The translations under genes were made by a program, and so were the position numbers. A model generated the notes under the pieces. The model did no database searches, was not told the DNA's origin, and saw only the letters and a list, made by a program, of their open reading frames with translations. Below, in pieces: positions 38,611 through 47,604 of a stretch of 64,000 nt of DNA (position 1 is the first letter of the stretch; each line of letters opens with the position of its first letter). Source of the DNA: Neorhizobium galegae (GTDB lineage Bacteria; Pseudomonadota; Alphaproteobacteria; Rhizobiales; Rhizobiaceae); NCBI RefSeq assembly GCF_017877055.1, contig NZ_JAGIPG010000001.1, positions 1,612,001 to 1,676,000 of the forward strand, read 5' to 3'.

Positions 38611-39220
38611 GATCGGCGCCCGCCGGCCGGGTCATTTCGAACACGTCTGCCCCGCCGTCGGAGTAGTCGCGATAGCCCATGCGGGCGATCGGCCGTGCTA
38701 GCCCCATGTCGATCCGCCCGTTACGGAGAATCTCCTCGCTGATATGGATTCCGACCACCTGGCCGAAAACCATGTGGGCCTCCGCCGGCTTGCCGTCCAA
38801 TCCGACCGGCTGGATCACCTGCGTGACGCGGCATTCCAGCACGGTATAGGCTTCCGCGACGTAAGGCGCGTCGATGAGTTCCGCCATCTTGGCGGTCAGC
38901 CCCGCCACCTCGAACTCGCTGACGCCGTAGGGCACGGCCTCCGACGAGGCGTTCATCTGCGCGGCCAGGTGACGGCTTGCAAGGCTTGCAGTGAAGACGC
39001 CGGTTTCCTCGGCGTTCTTCAGGCTGTGCTTGCGGCCGCTGGAGGAGAACATCACCAGTTTGGGGTTGTCGGAAATGGCGTTGAAGAAGGAATAGGGCGA
39101 CAGGTTCATCGACCCGTCCCTGCCCTTCGTGCCGATCCAGCCGATCGGGCGCGGCGCGACGATCGCCTTGAAGGGATCGTGCTTCAGTCCATGCTGGTTG
39201 GTGTCGGTTGTGTAGAACAT
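38600..39220 (-). CDS. Flavin reductase-like (FMN-binding split barrel) protein
   Basis: A 206-residue protein with the flavin-reductase signature VAPRPIGWIGTKGRDGSMNLSPYSFFNAISDNPKLVMFSS and the conserved HLAAQMNASSE region. Relatives bind FMN and act as NAD(P)H:flavin oxidoreductases or as paralogues of unknown substrate. It is co-oriented with the nitroreductase gene 8 bases upstream, so the two FMN proteins are probably one operon. Confidence 0.85.
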   Translation of the reverse strand: MFYTTDTNQHGLKHDPFKAIVAPRPIGWIGTKGRDGSMNLSPYSFFNAISDNPKLVMFSSSGRKHSLKNAEETGVFTASLASRHLAAQMNASSEAVPYGVSEFEVAGLTAKMAELIDAPYVAEAYTVLECRVTQVIQPVGLDGKPAEAHMVFGQVVGIHISEEILRNGRIDMGLARPIARMGYRDYSDGGADVFEMTRPAGADPKN

Positions 39221-39228
39221 CGAAAACC

Positions 39229-39807
39229 CTATTCGCCGGCGTAGGTGACGATCTGCGACAGTTCCGGCCGAGGGCGGTCCGGCGTCGGGAAATCACTCGA
39301 ACCGATATGGATGAACCCGGCCACCTTTTCGCCCGGCTTGATGCCGAGGAAAGCCAGCGCCTCGTCGTCGTAGGCGACCCACTCGGTACGCCAGTTGGCG
39401 ACGTAGCCATGCGCGCTTGCGGCCATCAGCATGTTGAAGCAGACGGCGCCGGCCGAGAGCACCTGTTCCCATTCGGGGATTTTCGGATGCGGTGCCGCGG
39501 TGCTGACGACGGCCACGACCAGCGGCGCGCGGGTGAAGCGCGTCAGCTCCGCCTGCCTTGCGGCGTCGGTCATGTCGGGCATCTTCTTGAGCGACAGCGC
39601 CAGAAACTGTTCGCCGAGCGTCCTGCGCACGTCGCCGCGATAGACGACGACCCGCCACGGCGCCAGCTTGCCGTGATCAGGGATGCGGGTCGCAAAGGTG
39701 AGAATCGCCTCCAGTTCCTCCTGCGAGGGAGCCGGCTCCTTCATCTGGGCGACCGGCGTGGAATGCCTGTCGCGCAGGAAATCGATGAGTTTAACGTCAT
39801 TTTGCAT
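39229..39807 (-). CDS. Nitroreductase family FMN-dependent oxidoreductase
   Basis: A 192-residue nitroreductase-fold protein. The FMN-phosphate site RHSTPVAQMKEP, TRIPDHGKLAPWRVVVYRG, the dimer helix SAGAVCFNMLMAASAHGYVANWRTEW and the C-terminal GKPGEKVAGFIHIG-like IKPGEKVAGFIHIG are typical of the YdjA-like branch of small single-domain nitroreductases. The ATG at 39807 fits the family N-terminus. Others at 39822 and 39864 are possible. It likely forms an operon with the flavin reductase gene. Confidence 0.87.
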   Translation of the reverse strand: MQNDVKLIDFLRDRHSTPVAQMKEPAPSQEELEAILTFATRIPDHGKLAPWRVVVYRGDVRRTLGEQFLALSLKKMPDMTDAARQAELTRFTRAPLVVAVVSTAAPHPKIPEWEQVLSAGAVCFNMLMAASAHGYVANWRTEWVAYDDEALAFLGIKPGEKVAGFIHIGSSDFPTPDRPRPELSQIVTYAGE

Positions 39808-39912
39808 GGTCAAAGCTTTCATTTGGAACTGGCGGTCGGGAAGGTCTTGAAATTGCCTTGTCATTGGTCTTCAAGTGACGTCTCGGAAAACAAGAGTCAA
39901 CCGGTACAACAG

Positions 39913-40899
39913 ATGGCAGGCACTTCCCTTGCGGCACGCTGGTTCCTTGCCGGAGCGATGGCTCTCGGCACAGCTTTCAGCGCATCCGCTCAGGAAGACG
40001 CCTTCAAGAATTTTCGTGCGCTGGACAGCACGGCGAAGATGCCCAAGCTCAACGCCTTCTCGGCTTTGCCGGGTGGCCCGCCCGGTGCCCTCTCGAGGGA
40101 CGTGCAATTCGACGCCAAACTGACGTCCGACGGCCAGCCCATGCAGGAAGGCCTCACCTGGCGTGTCTTCAGCCCGATCGCCGGCGAAGACGGTAAATTG
40201 CCTCTGGTGGCCAGTTCCGAAGGTGGCTCCGCGTCGTTCCAGCTCGCCCCCGGCGACTATTTCGTCAATTGCGCGTTCGGCCGCGCCGGCGTCACCAAGA
40301 AACTGAAAGTCCCTGAAAGCGGCAACGTGCCGAAACAGACGCTGGTGCTCGATGCCGGCGGTTTCGTTTTGAACGCGGTTGCCGGTACCGACCAGCGCAT
40401 TCCGCCCAAGGAGCTGAGCTTTTCGGTCTATTCGGCGGAAGTGCGCGATAACGGCGATCGGGCGCTGGTGATGTCGGACGTGAAGCCGAACACGGTCGTG
40501 CGGCTGAATGCCGGCACCTATCATGTCGTTTCCGAATATGGCGACGTCAATGCGGTGGTGCGGGCCGATATCCAGGTGGAGGCGGGCAAGCTCACTCAGG
40601 CAGTGCTGCAGCATCGCGCCGCCCAGATCACGCTGAAGCTCGTCTCACAGGCAGGCGGCGAAGCGATCGCCGATACGGCCTGGTCGGTGCTGACGGCTGC
40701 CGGCGACGTCGTCAACGAAAGCGTCAGTGCTTTCTCGACAATGGTCCTGTCGGAGGGCGAATATCTCGCCGTCGCCCGCAACAAGACCAAGATCTACCAG
40801 CGCTCGTTCACCGTCAAAGCCGGCCATAATACCGAGGTGGAAGTGCTGATGCGCGATACGCCTCAGGTGGCTGGCACTGTCGCCAATGACAGGAACTAG
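39913..40899 (+). CDS. Exported protein with three tandem beta-sandwich-like repeats
   Basis: A 328-residue secreted protein with a signal peptide (about 1-26, ending SASAQ). The mature part contains three similar segments (about 65-150, 151-238 and 239-316). Each has a V-F-S/V-Y-S/V-L-T strand, a L-x-x-G-x-Y turn at 111-116, 198-203 and 279-284, and an ending V-x-x-G strand. The pattern resembles Cna_B/carboxypeptidase-regulatory beta-sandwich repeats. Function is not known. Related exported proteins occur in other rhizobia. It stands alone, divergent from nitroreductase and convergent with thrS. Confidence 0.75.
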   Translation: MAGTSLAARWFLAGAMALGTAFSASAQEDAFKNFRALDSTAKMPKLNAFSALPGGPPGALSRDVQFDAKLTSDGQPMQEGLTWRVFSPIAGEDGKLPLVASSEGGSASFQLAPGDYFVNCAFGRAGVTKKLKVPESGNVPKQTLVLDAGGFVLNAVAGTDQRIPPKELSFSVYSAEVRDNGDRALVMSDVKPNTVVRLNAGTYHVVSEYGDVNAVVRADIQVEAGKLTQAVLQHRAAQITLKLVSQAGGEAIADTAWSVLTAAGDVVNESVSAFSTMVLSEGEYLAVARNKTKIYQRSFTVKAGHNTEVEVLMRDTPQVAGTVANDRN

Positions 40900-40972
40900 C
40901 CGGGTTTCCGCAGGCATCGCCAAACCTCAGCCAGCCTGGCAAAACCATTCCGTCTTATCGCTGGCATATTGT

Positions 40973-41004
40973 ATGACGGCGCCTGCGTTCACTGGCGCCG
41001 TCAT
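40973..41004. terminator. Hairpin between convergent genes, candidate bidirectional terminator
   Basis: Perfect 11-base arms ATGACGGCGCC (40973-40983) and GGCGCCGTCAT (40994-41004) with a 10-base loop, placed between the repeat protein and thrS stops. It lacks a U-tract in either direction, so it could also be only a 3' stabilising stem. Confidence 0.5.
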
Positions 41005-41026
41005 GACTTGACTCAGTCTGCTGCGG

Positions 41027-43039
41027 TCAGGCTGCTGCCTTTGCCGCCTTCCTGGCTTCGAGGCGACGCAGCACATCCGGCGGCGTTGCCTCGAGGCTGA
41101 GCGAGGCGATCGCCTCGTCCAGCGTCATCGACGTCTGGGCCTGCGAGCCGAGACGGCGGATGTTGACTGAACGTTCTTCGGCTTCCTTTTTGCCGCAGAC
41201 GATGATCACCGGCACCTTGGTGACCGAATGCTCGCGGATCTTGTAGTTGATCTTCTCGTTGCGGAAATCGGTCTCCACGACCATGCCCGCATCGCGGAGC
41301 GCTTCCGCCACCTCACGGCCGTAATCGTCGGCATCCGAGGTGATCGTCGCCACCACCACCTGCATCGGGGCGATCCACAGCGGCATGTGGCCGGCAAAGT
41401 TCTCGATCAGGATGCCGAGAAAACGCTCCATCGAGCCGCAGATGGCGCGATGGATCATCACCGGCTGGGTCTTTTCCGAGTTCTGGTCGATGTAGAAGGC
41501 GCCGAACCGCTCCGGCAGGTTGAAGTCGACCTGCGTGGTGCCGCACTGCCATTCGCGGCCGATTGCGTCCTTCAGCGTATATTCGAACTTCGGACCGTAG
41601 AACGCGCCCTCGCCCGGCAGGATGCCGGTCTTGATGCGGCCTTCCGACTGCGCCTCGATCGTCTTCAGCACATCGAGCATGACGGATTCGGCACGATCCC
41701 AAAGCGCGTCGGTGCCGACGCGCTTGTCCGGCCGGGTCGACAGCTTGACGACCACTTCCTGGAAGCCGAAATCCTCGTAGACCGACAGGATCAGGTCGTT
41801 GATCCGCAGGCATTCGGCGGCCATCTGCTCATCGGTGCAGAAGACGTGCGCGTCGTCCTGAGTGAAACCGCGGACGCGCATGAGGCCGTGCAAAGCGCCG
41901 GATGCCTCGTAGCGATGCACGAGCCCAAATTCCGCAAGCCGGATAGGGAGTTCACGGTAAGACTTCAGACCATGCTTGAAGATCTGCACGTGACCTGGGC
42001 AGTTCATCGGCTTCAGTGCAAAGACGCGGTTGTCCGCTTCCTTGTCTTCCGGATGCGTGAATGCATAGGCAGACTTCACCGCGAACATGTTCTCCTGGTA
42101 CCAGCCCCAGTGGCCGGAAGTCTCCCAGAGCGAGGCATCGAGAACCTGCGGTGCATTGACTTCCTCGTAGGTGCCGGCCAGGCGGCGGCGCATATAGGCG
42201 GTCAGCGTCTGGAACATGCGCCAGCCCTTGCCGTGCCAGAACACGACGCCCGGGCCTTCTTCCTGGAAATGGAAGAGGTCCATTTCCCGGCCGAGCTTGC
42301 GGTGGTCGCGCTTTTCAGCTTCGGCCAGCACATGCAGGTACTGGTCGAGTTCTTCCTGCGTCGCCCAGGCGGTGCCGTAGATGCGGGTCAGCATGGCGTT
42401 GTTGGAGTCACCGCGCCAATAGGCGCCGGCAACCTTCATCAGCTTGAAGGCCGTACCGATCTGGCCGGTCGAGGCCATATGCGGACCGCGGCAAAGGTCG
42501 AACCAGTCGCCTTGATAATAGATCTTGAGATCCTGGTCCTCCGGGATCGCATCGATCAGTTCGACCTTGTAGCCTTCGCCCTTGGCGGCGAAGACTTCGC
42601 GGGCCTTCTCACGAGACCAGACCTGTTTGGTGAACGGCTTGTTGCGGCCGATGATTTCCTTCATCTTCGCCTCGATCTTCGGCAGATCGTCGGGCGTGAA
42701 AGGCGCGTTGCGGGCGAAATCATAATAGAATCCGTTCTCGATCACCGGGCCGATGGTGACTTGCGTGCCGGGCCAAAGCTCCTGCACGGCCTCCGCCATC
42801 ACGTGGGCGGCGTCGTGGCGGATCAGTTCCAGCGCCTGCGGATCAGTGCGGGTGACGATTGCGATCGAACCGTCGGTGACGGGATCGGCAAGGTCCTGCA
42901 GCGTGCCGTTGATGGTAACGGCGACGGCTTTCTTGGCGAGCGACTTGGAAATGCCCTCGGCAACGTCACGGCCGGTCGTGCCGGCGTCAAAAACGCGGAC
43001 GGAGCCATCGGGAAATGTAAGGGAAACGGATTGGGACAT
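41027..43039 (-). CDS. thrS: Threonyl-tRNA synthetase
   Basis: A 670-residue class II synthetase. It has an N-terminal TGS domain ([25 protein letters not shown]), an editing domain including [12 protein letters not shown] (H-x3-H) and [11 protein letters not shown], and a catalytic core with the zinc Cys in [13 protein letters not shown], the motif 2 Arg in LRLAEFG-like [32 protein letters not shown] and motif 3 [19 protein letters not shown]. The C-terminal anticodon-binding domain ends in a Lys/Ala tail. AGGAGAAAGAC precedes the ATG. No T-box is seen. Confidence 0.98.
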   Translation of the reverse strand: MSQSVSLTFPDGSVRVFDAGTTGRDVAEGISKSLAKKAVAVTINGTLQDLADPVTDGSIAIVTRTDPQALELIRHDAAHVMAEAVQELWPGTQVTIGPVIENGFYYDFARNAPFTPDDLPKIEAKMKEIIGRNKPFTKQVWSREKAREVFAAKGEGYKVELIDAIPEDQDLKIYYQGDWFDLCRGPHMASTGQIGTAFKLMKVAGAYWRGDSNNAMLTRIYGTAWATQEELDQYLHVLAEAEKRDHRKLGREMDLFHFQEEGPGVVFWHGKGWRMFQTLTAYMRRRLAGTYEEVNAPQVLDASLWETSGHWGWYQENMFAVKSAYAFTHPEDKEADNRVFALKPMNCPGHVQIFKHGLKSYRELPIRLAEFGLVHRYEASGALHGLMRVRGFTQDDAHVFCTDEQMAAECLRINDLILSVYEDFGFQEVVVKLSTRPDKRVGTDALWDRAESVMLDVLKTIEAQSEGRIKTGILPGEGAFYGPKFEYTLKDAIGREWQCGTTQVDFNLPERFGAFYIDQNSEKTQPVMIHRAICGSMERFLGILIENFAGHMPLWIAPMQVVVATITSDADDYGREVAEALRDAGMVVETDFRNEKINYKIREHSVTKVPVIIVCGKKEAEERSVNIRRLGSQAQTSMTLDEAIASLSLEATPPDVLRRLEARKAAKAAA

Positions 43040-43168
43040 GTCTTTCTCCTGTCCAGTCCCGCCAACGAATGCGGGTGGTGTTGGAATAAATGGCGGCGGT
43101 TAGCCCTTCGGGCGCAGCCGGCGTGGCTGATAAATGTTTTTCGCGTTTGAGTAAAGGCGAGCGGCCGA

Positions 43169-43693
43169 TCAGCCGATCATTTCGGCAAGCCCGGCAACCG
43201 TATTGGCATTGCGGATCGTGCCGATCCCGAGCTTAACCGTGGTCATCGCCGACAGGAGCCGAGTCTCGCTCGCCTTGCCGCCGAAATCGACCCAGAGGTC
43301 TCCGGCAACGATGGCGATCTTTTCCTCGCCGCGATGGCGTTCGAGCAGGTTGAGCACGCCCTCGTCGAGCGGTGCCCGCATTACCCGCACACCGACCTCC
43401 GAGCCTTCCCGCGCCGGAAACGGATTGCCGTCCGCGAGCTTCAGCCAGTCGGCGCCGGTCCTGGCGATGATATCGACATGTTTGCCGAACCTCTTCTCGA
43501 ACGCGGTTTCCAACGCCTGCTCGATGTCACCAATCGGTAACCGGTCGGTTTCGAACACCAGGTTGCCGGTCGAGGCCAGCGTTCGGCAGTTCCGGTAGCC
43601 GAGATCTTCCGCCATGCCGCGCAGGTCGGCCATGACGACCCGTTTGCCGCCGCCGAGAACGATGCTGTAAAGCAGCGCGACATATGTACTCAT
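43169..43693 (-). CDS. DUF1697 family protein
   Basis: A 174-residue protein starting MSTYVALLYSIVLGGGKRV with the DUF1697 signatures MADLRGMAEDLGYRNCRTLASTGNLVFE and LLSAMTTVKLGIGTIRN (normally LTxRNWxT, here TIRNANTV). The family is a small alpha+beta protein of unknown function. The ATG at 43693 is preferred. Twelve bases further up another start exists. It lies 8 bases after yidD on the same strand. Confidence 0.85.
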   Translation of the reverse strand: MSTYVALLYSIVLGGGKRVVMADLRGMAEDLGYRNCRTLASTGNLVFETDRLPIGDIEQALETAFEKRFGKHVDIIARTGADWLKLADGNPFPAREGSEVGVRVMRAPLDEGVLNLLERHRGEEKIAIVAGDLWVDFGGKASETRLLSAMTTVKLGIGTIRNANTVAGLAEMIG

Positions 43694-43701
43694 CGGAGCC
43701 C

Positions 43702-44079
43702 TCATGGATGCGCTGCCGGGTCAGCATGACGTCGCCAGTATCGCCACGGCGTCCACCAATGCTGCCGCACTTCCAGCGCTTCCGGCACCGGATCGAGCCC
43801 GCCCCTGCCGCCCGGCCCGCAACGGGCCACCCGAAACAGCGCCATCCACCCACCGGGCCACAGCCCATGCCTCGCCACCGCCTCGTAGCCGTATTCCGAA
43901 CAGGTCGGGATATGCCGGCAGGAATTGCCGATGAAGCCGGACAGCGTCAGCTGGTAGAAGCGGATCAGCCCCATGCCGAGCAGCCGGCCGGGCGTCTTGG
44001 CGAAAGGTCCGGACCAGTTGCGGGAAAAGCCGGGCTTGGGCTTGGAATGGCGATGCCCGCAGTCGGGAGTGTCGCACAT
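43702..44079 (-). CDS. yidD: Membrane protein insertion efficiency factor YidD
   Basis: A 125-residue protein with the YidD core: RFYQLTLSGFIGNSCRHIPTCSEYGYEAVARHG, including the conserved C-R-x-x-P-T-C-S-x-Y and a following G-W-x-x-x-x-R-x-x-R-C-x-P-x-G block. YidD assists insertion of membrane proteins with YidC. It is longer than E. coli YidD (85 residues) because of N- and C-terminal basic extensions usual in rhizobia. It overlaps the neighbouring NifU-like gene region closely (4-base gap), suggesting co-transcription. Confidence 0.92.
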   Translation of the reverse strand: MCDTPDCGHRHSKPKPGFSRNWSGPFAKTPGRLLGMGLIRFYQLTLSGFIGNSCRHIPTCSEYGYEAVARHGLWPGGWMALFRVARCGPGGRGGLDPVPEALEVRQHWWTPWRYWRRHADPAAHP

Positions 44080-44083
44080 CGGA

Positions 44084-44533
44084 TCAGACCGTGGCCGCTT
44101 CGGCCCGTTCCTTCGCCTCGATCTGGTCGATCGCATCGACGACCGCCTCGAAGGTCAGCATGGTGGAGGCATGCCGGGCCTTGTAGTCCTTGACCGGCTT
44201 CAGGTAGCGCATCTCCTCGAACCGGCCGTCCGGCCCCTCGCCGCCTTCCTTCAGCATGGCGAGCATGTCCTGGCGTGCCCTGCGGATTTCGGCAGTCGTC
44301 GCTCCGATCACGTGCCGCGCCATGATCGAGGACGAGGCCTGGCCGAGCGCGCAGGCGCGCACCTCATGGGCGAAATCCGTAACCCGGTCGCCGTCCATCT
44401 TCAGATGCACGCGTACTTTCGAGCCGCAGAGCTTCGAATGTTTTTCGGAACTCGCGTCCGCATCGGGCAACACGCCCGTATGGGTAATATTGCCGGCGAA
44501 TTCGAGGATCTTGCTGTTATAGATGTCGTCCAT
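44084..44533 (-). CDS. Iron-sulfur cluster assembly scaffold (NifU/IscU-like N-terminal domain)
   Basis: A 149-residue IscU-type protein. Cys residues are seen in KHSKLCGSKV and in VRACALGQASSSIMARHVIG, the second being the classic C-A-x-x-x-S-x-S block. The third cluster Cys of IscU, near the end of the fold, appears replaced (KPVKDYKARHASTMLTFEAV), as in several alphaproteobacterial scaffold paralogues. It ends with an acidic helical tail. Its neighbours yidD and folE do not reveal a specific cluster target. A TTG precedes the chosen ATG. Confidence 0.82.
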   Translation of the reverse strand: MDDIYNSKILEFAGNITHTGVLPDADASSEKHSKLCGSKVRVHLKMDGDRVTDFAHEVRACALGQASSSIMARHVIGATTAEIRRARQDMLAMLKEGGEGPDGRFEEMRYLKPVKDYKARHASTMLTFEAVVDAIDQIEAKERAEAATV

Positions 44534-44661
44534 CAAGGCTCGCTTTGAACCCGCCGTCGCGCGTTGAACACTGTGTCACGGCCAGCGGACTACCATAAAA
44601 GGGTTCCTGCCATTATATGTGATGTCCAGGCGAGATCATCAAGAAAGGATGTTTTCACGAA

Positions 44662-44685
44662 ATCCTACCGAAAACGGAATAGGAT
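44662..44685. repeat. Interrupted palindrome in the NifU-like/folE gap
   Basis: ATCCTA-CCG, four A, CGG, AA, TAGGAT reads symmetrically (44662-44685) inside an AT-richer stretch of the 286-base divergent gap. It may be a regulator-binding site or a hairpin. It does not match the Irr, RirA or FNR consensus sequences I know. Confidence 0.35.
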
Positions 44686-44739
44686 ATCTTGTAAAAACGT
44701 TCGCCGAAGGTCAGATATCGCCGGATTGCCCAAAAAATC

Positions 44740-44812
44740 AGCCGCAGGTGCCCAGCGGCTGGTCAGTCCGTGAGTAACGCCAGTCGGATGCGGCCTTGAA
44801 CCGCATCAGGAG
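44740..44812 (+). promoter_or_regulatory. Structured folE leader, candidate THF-II (folE-motif) riboswitch
   Basis: Two stems precede folE: AGCCGC/GCGGCT (44740-44745, 44755-44760) and GATGCGG/CCGCATC (44787-44793, 44801-44807). AGGAG (44808-44812) directly follows the second and the ATG is at 44820, so folding could hide the ribosome site. The folE RNA motif, validated as a second tetrahydrofolate riboswitch class, is known upstream of folE in Alphaproteobacteria. I cannot run a covariance search, so membership rests on position and structure only. Confidence 0.4.
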
Positions 44813-44819
44813 ACGATAG

Positions 44820-45434
44820 ATGGATGCCATAGTGAAGAATTTCCCGGCTTCGAAAGAGAAGCAGGTCCGCCCGTCGCAGCACGAAGCCGAAGAAGCCGTG
44901 CGCGTGCTGCTGCGATGGGCCGGTGACGATCCGGCCCGCGAAGGCCTGCTCGACACCCCGAAGCGCGTCGCCGCCGCCTACCGTGAACTGTTTGCAGGTT
45001 ACGAACAGTCGCCGGAAGACGTGCTCGGCCGCACCTTCGAGGAAGTCTCGGGTTATGACGATATCGTACTGGTGCGCGACATCCCGTTCTTCTCCCATTG
45101 CGAACACCACATGTTGCCGATCATCGGCAAGGCGCATGTCGCCTATCTGCCGAACGGCCGCGTCCTCGGCCTCTCGAAGATTGCCCGTGTCGTCGAAATC
45201 TTCGGCCGTCGCCTGCAGACCCAGGAAAACCTGACGGCGCAGATTGCCAATGCGATCGAGGAAACGCTGAAGCCGCGCGGCGTCGCCGTCATGATCGAGG
45301 CCGAGCACCTGTGCATGGAGATGCGCGGCGTGCTGAAGCAGGGCTCGCATACGATGACGACGACGTTTACCGGCGAGTTCAAGGCGAACGCCGCCGAACA
45401 GGCCCGTTTCTTCACGCTGGCCCGCAACCGCTGA
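44820..45434 (+). CDS. folE: GTP cyclohydrolase I
   Basis: A 204-residue enzyme that makes dihydroneopterin triphosphate from GTP, the first step of folate synthesis. The zinc site has Cys/His from [20 protein letters not shown] and the second Cys in [12 protein letters not shown]. Other blocks are [42 protein letters not shown] and [14 protein letters not shown] [21 protein letters not shown] lies 8 bases before the ATG. hisI follows after 28 bases. Confidence 0.97.
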   Translation: MDAIVKNFPASKEKQVRPSQHEAEEAVRVLLRWAGDDPAREGLLDTPKRVAAAYRELFAGYEQSPEDVLGRTFEEVSGYDDIVLVRDIPFFSHCEHHMLPIIGKAHVAYLPNGRVLGLSKIARVVEIFGRRLQTQENLTAQIANAIEETLKPRGVAVMIEAEHLCMEMRGVLKQGSHTMTTTFTGEFKANAAEQARFFTLARNR

Positions 45435-45462
45435 CATTCGGTTGTCCGGGCGGAGTTTCCCG

Positions 45463-45924
45463 ATGCCGCTTTCTTTCGACCAGCCTTCCGCCGACAAGAC
45501 GGAACTCGAAGGCGCTGGCGCCTTCACGCCCCGCTTCGATCAGAACGGTCTCGTCACCGCCGTCGTCACCGACGTGCGTGACGGCGAACTGCTGATGGTC
45601 GCGCATATGGATGCCGAGGCGCTGGCGCTGACGGTTAAGACCGGCATCGCCCACTACTACAGCCGTTCGCGTGCCAAAATCTGGAAAAAGGGCGAATCCT
45701 CCGGCAATCTCCAGACCGTTCATGAACTGCGCACCGACTGCGATCAGGATGCCGTCTGGCTGAAGGTCTCGGTCGCCGGGCATGACGCCACATGTCATAC
45801 CGGCCGCCGCTCCTGTTTCTATCGGGTTGTTACCCAAAGTGATGGCAGGGCGGTTCTTGAAATCACCGACGATACGCGTCATTTTGACCCAGGTGTCGTC
45901 TATTCAGATCAAGGAACTATTTAG
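45463..45924 (+). CDS. hisI: Phosphoribosyl-AMP cyclohydrolase
   Basis: A 153-residue monofunctional HisI, opening the purine ring of PR-AMP in histidine synthesis. Family blocks are [38 protein letters not shown], the Mg-binding [11 protein letters not shown] and the zinc Cys in [12 protein letters not shown]. It is not fused to HisE. GGAG precedes the ATG. It lies 28 bases after folE, probably in the same transcript, although the pathways differ. This pairing is common in rhizobia. Confidence 0.95.
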   Translation: MPLSFDQPSADKTELEGAGAFTPRFDQNGLVTAVVTDVRDGELLMVAHMDAEALALTVKTGIAHYYSRSRAKIWKKGESSGNLQTVHELRTDCDQDAVWLKVSVAGHDATCHTGRRSCFYRVVTQSDGRAVLEITDDTRHFDPGVVYSDQGTI

Positions 45925-46032
45925 GGATTTGCCTTGTTTTTCGGCATGTCTCGACTGAATAAACGATTTCGAAATCTGTTGGTGCGCTAATCGACAGACC
46001 GGGGTTTGTTCAGCTGTGGAGGGTGTTGATCG

Positions 46033-46992
46033 ATGCTGAACTGGAGTTGGAACCGTCACGATCCGCTTGCGGCACCCGCCGAAGGCGGCGAAGCGCAAGT
46101 TCTCGAACCCACACCTCCTCCCATCATCGAAGCCCCCAAAAAAGCAAAGCTCTCTCTCGCCCTTGGCGGCGGCGCCGCGCGCGGCTGGGCGCATATCGGT
46201 GTATTGCGGGCGCTCGACGAGGCCGGCATCGAAGTCGGCATGATTGCCGGCACCTCGATCGGCGCTTTGGTCGGCGGCTGTTATCTCGCAGGCAAGCTCG
46301 ACGAGCTCGAAAACTTCGCCCGCTCGCTTACCATGCGCCGCATCGCCGGCCTGCTCGATCTGACGATCGGCGGCGGCGGTCTTCTTGGCGGCATGCGGCT
46401 GACCAAGCGGATGCAGGAACATCTCGAAGGCCTGTCGATCGAGGATCTCGATCGGCCTTTCGTATCGGTTGCGACCGAACTTCACACCGGCCACGAAGTG
46501 TGGATCTCGAGCGGCTCGTTGATCACCGGGCTTCGCGCTTCCTACGCCCTGCCGGGCATTTTCGAACCGGTGAAATGCAACAACCGGACGCTGGTCGATG
46601 GCGCCCTCGTCAATCCGGTGCCGACCTCCGTGTGCCGCGCTTACGAGCAGCCGCTGGTGGTCGCCGTCAACCTGAACTACGAGATTTTTGGACGGTCGGC
46701 TGTCGTCAAGCACAATGCCAGCGTCCAGCCCATGGACGATGGCCGCAAGAAACCCGAGGACGTTCGCGTCGGTCTGACCGGCACCATGGTGCAGGCTTTC
46801 AACATCATCCAGGAACGCATTTCCCGGGCGCGTCTGGCGGGCGATCCGCCGGACCTGGCGCTGCATCCGCGGCTTGCCGATATCGGACTGTCCGAATTCC
46901 ACCGCGCCGGCGAAGCGATCGACCGCGGCTATACGGAAACTATGGCGCAGATCTCCGCGCTGAAACGCATGCAGGAAGTTTTCGCTCGCTAA
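46033..46992 (+). CDS. Patatin-like phospholipase family protein
   Basis: A 319-residue protein with a patatin/RssA-like domain (about residues 38-235): oxyanion block ALGGGAARGWAHIGVLRAL, nucleophile elbow GTSIGALVGG and the catalytic dyad Asp in DGALVNPVP. The family hydrolyses lipid acyl esters. No signal peptide is seen; the N-terminus is Pro/Glu-rich. GGAGGG precedes the ATG. It follows hisI by 108 bases. The substrate and localisation are unknown. Confidence 0.9.
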   Translation: MLNWSWNRHDPLAAPAEGGEAQVLEPTPPPIIEAPKKAKLSLALGGGAARGWAHIGVLRALDEAGIEVGMIAGTSIGALVGGCYLAGKLDELENFARSLTMRRIAGLLDLTIGGGGLLGGMRLTKRMQEHLEGLSIEDLDRPFVSVATELHTGHEVWISSGSLITGLRASYALPGIFEPVKCNNRTLVDGALVNPVPTSVCRAYEQPLVVAVNLNYEIFGRSAVVKHNASVQPMDDGRKKPEDVRVGLTGTMVQAFNIIQERISRARLAGDPPDLALHPRLADIGLSEFHRAGEAIDRGYTETMAQISALKRMQEVFAR

Positions 46993-47000
46993 GGCGCAGG

Positions 47001-47018
47001 CCTCGCCTTGCGGCGAGG
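47001..47018. terminator. GC-rich hairpin between convergent genes
   Basis: Arms CCTCGCC (47001-47007) and GGCGAGG (47012-47018) with loop TTGC, between the patatin stop and the CBS-protein stop. No U-tract follows, so its terminator role is uncertain. Confidence 0.35.
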
Positions 47019-47033
47019 CGCAGCCGAAAACAC

Positions 47034-47468
47034 TCAGCCGGCGATATAAGCCTTAATCTGTTCGGCCTCGAGTTCGATCTCGCGGATGCGCGATTTCACC
47101 ACGTCGCCGATCGAGATGATGCCGGCGAGCTTGCCGTCCTGTTCGACGGGCACGTGACGGAAACGGCCGCTGCTCATCATGCCCATCAGTTCATCGACGG
47201 TCGTGTCGTCCTTGCAGCGCTGCACCGAGGTGGTCATCGCCGACTTGACCGGCTGATCGAGCACGGCGGCACCCTTGCCGGCGACGGCGCGCACCAGGTC
47301 GCGTTCGGTAAAGATGCCGGCGATACGGCCTTCCATGCCGGTTACCACGACAGCACCGATCTTCTTGTCGTTGAGGATCCCGGCGACTTCGAGCAGCGTC
47401 TTGTCGGGACCGACGGTCACCACGTCACGCCCCTTCGCATCCAGCATGTTCTTGACGATTATTGCCAT
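47034..47468 (-). CDS. CBS-domain pair protein
   Basis: A 144-residue protein consisting of two CBS domains (about 8-65 and 75-130). GIFTERDLVRAVAGKG and GIISIGDVVKSRI are the characteristic C-terminal halves of each. Stand-alone CBS pairs sense adenine nucleotides and regulate partners, which here are unknown. GAGGAGAG precedes the ATG at 47468. It is convergent with the patatin gene. Confidence 0.9.
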   Translation of the reverse strand: MAIIVKNMLDAKGRDVVTVGPDKTLLEVAGILNDKKIGAVVVTGMEGRIAGIFTERDLVRAVAGKGAAVLDQPVKSAMTTSVQRCKDDTTVDELMGMMSSGRFRHVPVEQDGKLAGIISIGDVVKSRIREIELEAEQIKAYIAG

Positions 47469-47580
47469 GGCTCTCTCCTCGCAACCAGTTCGGCTTGGAC
47501 ATCGTCCATTCCCGAAAAGCAAAGCGCCCGGGTGGAGGAACCGTCCCTGCACGTCTGCTGAAGTGTAGAGCGAGGCGGGA

Positions 47581-47604
47581 AAGAGATCAAGAAAGAGATC
47601 AAGG
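47581..47604. repeat. 12-base tandem duplication at the rhomboid stop codon
   Basis: AAAGAGATCAAG occurs twice in direct succession (47581-47592 and 47593-47604). The duplicated unit contains the minus-strand TGA, so the stop of the rhomboid gene (47599-47601) is followed 12 bases later by a second identical in-frame one. It looks like a recent slippage event. Confidence 0.8.
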
